Origin: Lachnospiraceae bacterium UBA3821
GTDB taxonomy: Bacteria > Bacillota > Clostridia > Lachnospirales > Lachnospiraceae
Assembly (NCBI GenBank): GCA_002368865.1
Contig: DFDT01000089.1
Span: forward strand, 1,083-18,912
Length of the DNA: 17,830 nt
Direction of reading: 5' to 3'
In this document: in pieces, positions 12,640-17,830 of the stretch
Numbering within the stretch: position 1 is the first letter of the stretch
Layout: each line of letters opens with the position of its first letter
Position numbers and translations under genes: made by a program
Notes under the pieces: model-generated
What the model was told of the DNA's origin: nothing
The model's input: the letters and a program-made list of their open reading frames with translations, nothing else
Databases searched by the model: none

Positions 12640-13995
12640 CTATTTCAGTTTGCGATAAGTGAAGAGATACATGGTAAAGAAGCTGGCGCACCCGCCCAGC
12701 AGATTTGAAACAGGCTCTGCCAGAAACACACCGTATACCCCCAATCCCGCCACATGGGGCAGCCATAATGTCAGGGGGACCACAATGATCACCTTGCGGA
12801 ACAGGGAAAAGAAAATGGACTGTTTCGCTTTGCCCAATGCCACAAAGCTGGACTGCCCCACAAACTGTAGTGACATAAAGATAAATCCGCCGAAATAGAT
12901 CATCAGCGGTACCTGACCGCTTGCCACCATATTCTGATCGGAGGAAAAAATGCGCAGGAATCCATGGGGAAACAGCATGATCATCAGCCACATGAAAGAA
13001 GTATAACCGATACCCACCGCTGACATGAACCGGATTCCCTGCTTAACGCGTTCCTTGTCTTTTGCACCATAATTGTAACTGATCACCGGCTGCGATCCCG
13101 CCGTGATCCCGTTGATGGGCAAACTGATCATCTCCCGCACGGAATTGATGATCGTCATGATCCCCACATAGAGATCTCCGCCATGAATGGACAATGTCGC
13201 ATTGCACACTGCCTGCACCACACAGTTGGTAGCGGACATGATGAACCCGGCCAGCCCCAATGTCACAATCTCCGGCACCAGCTTATAATCCGCATGCAAC
13301 ACCTCTTTTAACCGGATCTGCAGCACGGCATCTCGGCCAAACAAAAACCGCAGCACCAATGCACAGGAGATCCCTTGCGAGATCACCGACGCCCACGCCG
13401 CACCTGCCACTCCCATATGCAGCACAAACAAAAACACCGGATCAAGCACCAGATTGATGCCTGCTCCGATCATCATGTAGCTCATGGATTTTCTGGCATA
13501 TCCCTGCAGATTGATGAATCCGCTCATACCGGTACCCAATGTGACAAACACGGTTCCCAGCAGATACACCGAAAGATATCCTCTTGCATAAGGATAGGTC
13601 ACATCACTTGCTCCGAGGAGGTACAAAAGCGGCTTCTGCGTCAGATAGATCACCGCCATGCACACGATCCCGGTGATAAACTGCAAATGCATCACCGTCG
13701 TCTCAATGCGTGTTGCCCGGTCTATCGCTCCACCGCCCCGCGCCATGGAACAGAGCGGAGCCCCACCCGTGGCAAAGAGATTAATGAAAGCTGCGATCAG
13801 CGCAATAATGGGAAAGGTCAGCCCCACTCCCGTCAGCGCCACTCCTTCCTCCGTCCCCGGCAAGTGCCCCAGATACACCCGGTCCACAATATTGTAGAGT
13901 ACCTGCACCAATTGCGCCAAAGTCAAAGGCACCGCCTGCGATAAAATCAGGCGGCTGATCCTGCCTTGTTTGAAATTTCCTTGTTTCTGATTCAT
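12640..13995 (-). CDS. MATE family efflux transporter
   Basis: This is a 451-residue inner-membrane multidrug exporter of the MATE family, with about 12 transmembrane helices in two pseudo-symmetric halves. The N-terminal half shows LILSQAVPLTLAQLVQVLYNIVDRVYLGHLPG, typical of bacterial MATEs, followed by ALTGVGLTFPI. The second half opens with VPEIVTLGLAGFIMSATNCVVQAVCNATL and has GSQPVISYNYGAKD, a standard MATE signature. Such proteins exchange Na+ or H+ for organic cations. The length is normal. I chose the ATG at 13995 (GGAG 9 nt upstream); an upstream TTG at 14022 has no RBS. It lies 42 nt after the MgtC-family gene and is probably the last gene of the antiporter operon. The exported substrate cannot be inferred. 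Confidence 0.93.
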   Translation of the reverse strand: MNQKQGNFKQGRISRLILSQAVPLTLAQLVQVLYNIVDRVYLGHLPGTEEGVALTGVGLTFPIIALIAAFINLFATGGAPLCSMARGGGAIDRATRIETTVMHLQFITGIVCMAVIYLTQKPLLYLLGASDVTYPYARGYLSVYLLGTVFVTLGTGMSGFINLQGYARKSMSYMMIGAGINLVLDPVFLFVLHMGVAGAAWASVISQGISCALVLRFLFGRDAVLQIRLKEVLHADYKLVPEIVTLGLAGFIMSATNCVVQAVCNATLSIHGGDLYVGIMTIINSVREMISLPINGITAGSQPVISYNYGAKDKERVKQGIRFMSAVGIGYTSFMWLMIMLFPHGFLRIFSSDQNMVASGQVPLMIYFGGFIFMSLQFVGQSSFVALGKAKQSIFFSLFRKVIIVVPLTLWLPHVAGLGVYGVFLAEPVSNLLGGCASFFTMYLFTYRKLK

Positions 13996-14037
13996 GTTCG
14001 TTTTCTCCGGTCGTTCTTCCAACGAGGAAATCCAAAG

Positions 14038-14757
14038 TCAGATTTCCTCCAGATAATATACATACTCCAATGTCCGTAATGCCTCAATGATCTCCGCATG
14101 GGTCTTGTATTTTTTCAACTCTGCACTGGAAATGGAGATCGCCACGGAATACACACTCAGTCCGGATCCGGAGTAAGCAGGATTCATTTCAATATCATCA
14201 ATTTTCAGCCCCAGCTTTCGGATCGTCGTCACAAAATCCTGTAGGTAAACGCTGTTTTTCAGTTCCAGATGCACCTCAAAGTGATTGGATCGGTTCTTCA
14301 GATAAACCTCCATCACAGGGAACCAGTAAAACTCGCAGAACAGCGCCGCAAAAGCGACCAGCGCCATCGTATAATAGCCGGCGCCGATCGACAGACCGAT
14401 CAGCCCCCACGCCCAGAGTCCCACTGATGTGGTCAGACCCTTGATCTGATTCTTTGAAGAAAACAGGATGGAATTGATACTGATAACCGCGATCGCCACA
14501 ATAGCGCCGCCTGACAAAATATAGCTATGGGTCGGATTCTGCATATCGATGTATTGATCCAGCATCATGATCACCGTCCCGGAAAGAGACACGATCATAA
14601 AGGTCCTAAGCCCCGCCGAATGCCGCTTGGATGAGCGCTCCCAGCCCACGATAGCCGAGAGGAGCATGCTCATTCCGATGCGGAATAACATCGCCGCAGT
14701 TCCCATTCCAATTGACCATTCCCCCAATAATCTCGCGATCGGATCTGCTCCGTTCAT
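14038..14757 (-). CDS. MgtC/SapB family membrane protein
   Basis: This is a 239-residue protein with four to five transmembrane helices in residues 20-150 and a C-terminal cytosolic domain (about 158-239) of ACT-like size. The family signature is present as SAIVGWERSSKRHSAGLRTF (34-53), corresponding to G-x-E-R..AGLRT. MgtC-type proteins affect Mg2+ homeostasis and ATP synthase activity in Salmonella and Mycobacterium; most Firmicute homologues are uncharacterised. The ATG at 14757 has GAGGAGG 8 nt upstream, better than any earlier in-frame codon. It starts 26 nt after the antiporter stop and is followed by the MATE gene, so the three are likely one transcript. A role in ion or membrane-potential homeostasis fits the neighbours but is inference. 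Confidence 0.88.
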   Translation of the reverse strand: MNGADPIARLLGEWSIGMGTAAMLFRIGMSMLLSAIVGWERSSKRHSAGLRTFMIVSLSGTVIMMLDQYIDMQNPTHSYILSGGAIVAIAVISINSILFSSKNQIKGLTTSVGLWAWGLIGLSIGAGYYTMALVAFAALFCEFYWFPVMEVYLKNRSNHFEVHLELKNSVYLQDFVTTIRKLGLKIDDIEMNPAYSGSGLSVYSVAISISSAELKKYKTHAEIIEALRTLEYVYYLEEI

Positions 14758-14783
14758 AGTGTTTCCTCCTCTGCTCTTCCTTA

Positions 14784-16232
14784 TCATCGTCTCCGATACA
14801 GATTGCCCAGCCAATACGGCGCCCTGCTCTCCTGATATCGCTCCGCCGCCTCAGTGAATGCCGCTTCGTTTTCATTGATCTCATGGGCCGGAATTTCCTT
14901 TTGTATCTTTTCAATCCGTTCAATCAACAGCTCAAGACTGGTCTTCCGCTCTCCCGCAGCACTCTGCTCTTCCACTTCCACCACATCCTCCAGCTTATCG
15001 GAGTAGGAGCCGGAAAGATATAGGGAAAGCTTGGCACAGGCGGGCCCGATCAACTCATAGAGTACACTGGATGCCAGAATAATGGTCTGCAATGCCTCGC
15101 CTTCCTCTCCTCCGATGGTTCGGGCACCTAACGCCACCAGACCGATGGCAACTCCCGCCTGAGGAATCAGGGCAAGCCCCAGGAAATCCCTTGTCTTCTG
15201 CGGTTTCCCGGTGAGGAAGCAGCCCAGCCATGCACCTGCATATTTCCCGATGATACGCACGATAAAGTACAGCACGCCGATGACGATCAACGGCGTCTGT
15301 CCGATCCTCCCCGATGGCGTTACCAGCGCTTTCAGATCAAATGAAATACCGCTCCGCACAAAGAATAACAGCAGGATCGGCGGACTGAAATAATTGAGCT
15401 GCTGAAATAGCTTTTGATCGTCCGACATGTTATAGTAGATCATTGCCATGGACATGCAGCCCAAAAGCGGTGAAGTATCCAACAGGGTACAGATCCCACA
15501 GAAGGAAAACAACAGCGCAATGGAAATGATCAGCCGGTTGTCATGAGAATGTCTGGTCCCCAGCGCAAAGTGCAGGATCACGCCAAACACCGCTCCCATA
15601 AACAACACCCCGATGTTCTTCGCAATAGGCAGCGCAATGTTTAAGAGGCTGAATTTTCCGCCGGCATAGGAGTAGACCGCCACGGAGATTGCTGTGGAAT
15701 AGGCCAACAGCCCCACGATGTCATCCAGTGCCACCACCTGCAATAACGTATCCACAAAATCCCCTTTGGCTCCGGTCTGCCGGATCGTCATGACCGTGGA
15801 GGCCGGCGCCGTGGTGGATGCCAAAGCAGCCAGCACAACGGAAAATGCCAGATCCAGTTTTAAGATAAAATAAGTCAGAACAAAGACCACCAGCGTGGCC
15901 AGCAATGCCTCCAGCAAAGTGATGACCACTACTTTCAGTCCGTTCTTCTTCAATGTGCTGAATTGAAAAAATTCTCCGGTGGAAAAGGCAATAAATGCCA
16001 ATGCGATGTCCGGCAAAAAATCCATACCTTTCACAATATCAGCCGGCACAAAATGAAAACAAAAAGGTCCGATCAGAATACCCGCCACAATATAGGCCGT
16101 GACGTTCGGAAGTCTTAATTTATTCGTCACCCTTGTCATCAGAAAACCGGTCAGAAGCATGATGGAAACCGCAATAATGGCTTTGGGTGCCGGCGCTGCA
16201 GATGCAAGATTCTCATATATGATATTCCTCAA
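14784..16232 (-). CDS. CPA2-type cation:proton antiporter (Kef/NapA-like)
   Basis: This is a 482-residue membrane antiporter exchanging Na+ or K+ for H+. About 12-13 transmembrane helices occupy residues 15-405. Family hallmarks are LRLPNVTAYIVAGILIGP (39-56), STTAPASTVMTIRQTGAKG (139-157) and VVALDDIVGL, whose Asp170-Asp171 is the expected ion-binding pair of helix 5. The C-terminal 75 residues are cytosolic, charged and helical. There is no RCK/TrkA-N domain, so it is not a full KefB/C. The start is a TTG at 16232, supported by GGAAGGGG about 10 nt upstream and by a family-like N-terminus (NIIYENLASAAPAPKAIIAVS); the next in-frame Met lies inside the first helix. It leads a probable operon with the MgtC-family and MATE genes, and a promoter is visible about 60 nt upstream. 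Confidence 0.9.
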   Translation of the reverse strand: MRNIIYENLASAAPAPKAIIAVSIMLLTGFLMTRVTNKLRLPNVTAYIVAGILIGPFCFHFVPADIVKGMDFLPDIALAFIAFSTGEFFQFSTLKKNGLKVVVITLLEALLATLVVFVLTYFILKLDLAFSVVLAALASTTAPASTVMTIRQTGAKGDFVDTLLQVVALDDIVGLLAYSTAISVAVYSYAGGKFSLLNIALPIAKNIGVLFMGAVFGVILHFALGTRHSHDNRLIISIALLFSFCGICTLLDTSPLLGCMSMAMIYYNMSDDQKLFQQLNYFSPPILLLFFVRSGISFDLKALVTPSGRIGQTPLIVIGVLYFIVRIIGKYAGAWLGCFLTGKPQKTRDFLGLALIPQAGVAIGLVALGARTIGGEEGEALQTIILASSVLYELIGPACAKLSLYLSGSYSDKLEDVVEVEEQSAAGERKTSLELLIERIEKIQKEIPAHEINENEAAFTEAAERYQESRAPYWLGNLYRRR

Positions 16233-16289
16233 AAGTCCATCCCCTTCCGGTTTATCATTCTGTGTTTTGCGCTCTTCTATCTTATTTTT

Positions 16290-16318
16290 ATTATATTACC
16301 GACACGTTGAACATACAA
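16290..16318 (-). promoter_or_regulatory. Candidate promoter of the antiporter-MgtC-MATE operon
   Basis: TTGTAT (16313-16318), a 17-nt spacer and a perfect TATAAT (16290-16295) on the minus strand, 58 nt before the TTG start. Spacing is optimal; the -35 matches at its first three positions. Confidence 0.6.
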
Positions 16319-16353
16319 GTTTTTTATACGGGAAAGCAACCGCATACCGCACA

Positions 16354-16383
16354 AATGGCTGCACCTTTCGGCACAGCCATTTA
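16354..16383 (-). other. Strong GAAA-loop hairpin downstream of clpB
   Basis: AAATGGCTG pairs with CAGCCATTT over 9 bp and four further pairs (two G-U) close on a GAAA tetraloop, giving a 13-bp stem. It lies 23 nt after the clpB stop and before the antiporter promoter, where a terminator is expected. No T-run follows on the minus strand, so it may be an RNA-stabilising 3' structure or a non-canonical terminator. Confidence 0.65.
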
Positions 16384-16406
16384 CCTGACTTGTTTTTATG
16401 AATACT

Positions 16407-17830
16407 TTAAGACTTCACTCTCGCCGTCAACTCGCCGTCGGAGACATCGATCACAATCGTATCGCCGCCCGACACCCGATCCTCCAGGATCAGCTTCGCC
16501 GCCGCCGTCTCTACATACTTCTGCACATATCGTTTCAATGGTCTCGCACCGTAAACGGGATCATAGGCCTGCTCCACTGCCAGCTGCTCTGCAGCATCCG
16601 TGAGCTCCAGATCCACATCCTTGTCCGCCAGTCTGCGGTTTAAGTCTGCTACGATCAGCTTGATGATGCCGCCGATATTATTCTTGGTCAGAGGCTTGAA
16701 CAGAATAGTCTCATCCAGACGGTTCAGAAATTCCGGTCTGAAATGTGCCCGCAGCTCATTCATGACAGCGGCCTCTGCATCCGGTCTGATATTGCCGTCC
16801 GCGTCAATCCCCTCCAGCAGATAAGGCGCGCCGATGTTGGATGTCATGATGAGGATCGTATTTTTAAAGTCCACCGTACGTCCCTGGGAGTCCGTGATCC
16901 GCCCGTCATCCAGCACCTGCAGCAGCACATTGAATACATCAGGGTGCGCTTTCTCGATCTCATCGAAAAGCACCACGCTGTATGGTTTTCTGCGCACTGC
17001 CTCAGTGAGCTGTCCGCCCTCCTCGTAGCCTACATATCCGGGAGGCGCTCCGATCAGACGGGAGACGGAGTATTTCTCCATGTACTCGCTCATATCGATC
17101 CGCACCATATTGTTCTCGTCGTCAAACAGAGAAGCCGCAAGGGACTTGGCCAGCTCTGTCTTACCCACACCGGTAGGACCCAGAAACAGGAAAGAGCCGA
17201 TGGGCTTCTCCGGATCTTTGATGCCGGCTTTGGATCGGATAATGGCCTCTGTCACCTTGGTGACTGCCTCGTCCTGTCCCATCACTCTCTTGTGCAGTTC
17301 CTCATCCAGATGCAGGGTCTTGTTCCGCTCGCTCTCCGTCAGCTTCGCCACCGGAATACCGGTCCACCGGGAAATGATCCGGGCGATCTCCTCATCGGAA
17401 ACCTTCTCGTGCACCAGTGTCAACCCGCCGCCTGCAGTGCGCTCTTCCTCCTGCTCCAACTGTTTCTTCAGGCCGGGCAGCGTACCGTAGGAGAGTTCCG
17501 CCGCTTTCTCATAATTGCCTTCCCTCTGGGCGATCTGTATCTCACTGTTCACCCGGTCAATGTCCTCGCGCAGCTTGCTCAGCTTATCCACAGACGCTTT
17601 CTCGTTGTCCCACTGAGCTTTCTTTGCTGCAAACTGTTCCTTGCATTCGGCCAACTCTTTCTGCAGCTGCGCCAGCCGCTCTTTGCTCAGCTTATCGTCC
17701 TCTTTTTTCAGTGCAGCCTCTTCAATCTCCATCTGCATGCACTTGCGCTGCAGTTCATCCAGTTCCGTGGGCATGCTGTCCAGCTCCGTCTTGATCAGTG
17801 CGCAGGCCTCATCCACCAGGTCAATGGCCT
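16407..17830 (-). CDS. clpB: ATP-dependent chaperone ClpB, C-terminal part (5' end beyond the window)
   Basis: These are the last ~474 residues of ClpB (full length about 860), the hexameric AAA+ disaggregase that works with DnaK to pull proteins out of aggregates. The reading frame is open to the right edge (AIDLVDEACALIK). Visible in order are the end of the first AAA+ module, the coiled-coil middle domain (KKEDDKLSKERLAQLQKELAE through SEIQIAQREGNYEKAAELSYG), the linker VSRWTG-like ARIISRWTGIPV, then the second AAA+ domain with Walker A GPTGVGKTELA, pore loop GYVGYEEGGQLTEAVRR, Walker B VVLFDEIEKAHPDV, sensor ILIMTSNIGA and the arginine-rich FRPEFLNRLDE. The C-terminal domain has DPVYGARPLKRYVQ. 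The presence of the middle domain distinguishes it from ClpC and ClpA. Promoter and any CtsR/HrcA sites lie outside the window. Confidence 0.97.
   Translation of the reverse strand, partial: AIDLVDEACALIKTELDSMPTELDELQRKCMQMEIEEAALKKEDDKLSKERLAQLQKELAECKEQFAAKKAQWDNEKASVDKLSKLREDIDRVNSEIQIAQREGNYEKAAELSYGTLPGLKKQLEQEEERTAGGGLTLVHEKVSDEEIARIISRWTGIPVAKLTESERNKTLHLDEELHKRVMGQDEAVTKVTEAIIRSKAGIKDPEKPIGSFLFLGPTGVGKTELAKSLAASLFDDENNMVRIDMSEYMEKYSVSRLIGAPPGYVGYEEGGQLTEAVRRKPYSVVLFDEIEKAHPDVFNVLLQVLDDGRITDSQGRTVDFKNTILIMTSNIGAPYLLEGIDADGNIRPDAEAAVMNELRAHFRPEFLNRLDETILFKPLTKNNIGGIIKLIVADLNRRLADKDVDLELTDAAEQLAVEQAYDPVYGARPLKRYVQKYVETAAAKLILEDRVSGGDTIVIDVSDGELTARVKS

Overview
All supported genes lie on the minus strand, so transcription runs from the right edge (position 17830) to the left. 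GC is near 50%, Shine-Dalgarno sites are strong (AGGAGG-type), and several gene pairs overlap stop-to-start as ATGA. The gene set (reverse rubrerythrin, flavin reductase-rubredoxin fusion, ECF sigma with a membrane partner, DUF4037/DUF4125 protein, clostridial-type CPA2 antiporter) points to an anaerobic Firmicute, most likely class Clostridia, family Lachnospiraceae. This placement is inferred from protein character, not from a search.

Right to left. (1) 16407-17830 is the C-terminal half of the ClpB disaggregase, cut by the window edge. (2) 16232-12640 is a probable membrane-transport operon: CPA2 cation:proton antiporter, MgtC/SapB-family protein and MATE exporter, behind a promoter near 16290-16318. 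(3) 12524-10524 is a large cytosolic protein of unknown role with a TerD-like C-terminal region. Its 3' side holds a 101-nt inverted-repeat structure and a clear intrinsic terminator. (4) 10235-8497 is an ECF sigma factor translationally coupled to a single-pass membrane protein, probably its anti-sigma or sensor. (5) 8388-4969 is a 1139-residue protein joining an NAD(P)-dependent epimerase-like domain, TPR repeats, a DUF4037 nucleotidyltransferase-like domain and DUF4125; a long hairpin lies in its leader. (6) 4857-2887 is an oxygen-defence group: reverse rubrerythrin (with a PerR-box-like site next to its RBS), a heptad-repeat coiled-coil protein, a flavin reductase-rubredoxin fusion, and a 29-codon small ORF followed by a terminator. 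(7) 2742-1248 is an rtcB-prfH pair. (8) 1176-628 is an AT-rich GNAT acetyltransferase. (9) 524-6 is a broken Rpn/PD-(D/E)XK transposase-like gene.

The most notable point is region 7. RtcB-PrfH pairs are known as an rRNA-repair/ribosome-rescue module in which PrfH acts on ribosomes with a cleaved decoding centre and RtcB religates the RNA. Here both partners have internal deletions that remove catalytic motifs. rtcB has lost about 60 N-terminal codons, including the invariant D-x-G-C-G-M metal-binding segment, with a frameshift. prfH has lost the central segment carrying GGQ, in frame. The operon architecture (leader inverted repeat, ATGA coupling) is otherwise intact. Together with the adjacent AT-rich GNAT gene and the nonsense-interrupted Rpn gene, positions 1-2800 look like a decaying or exchanged accessory segment, while the rest resembles stable core genome.
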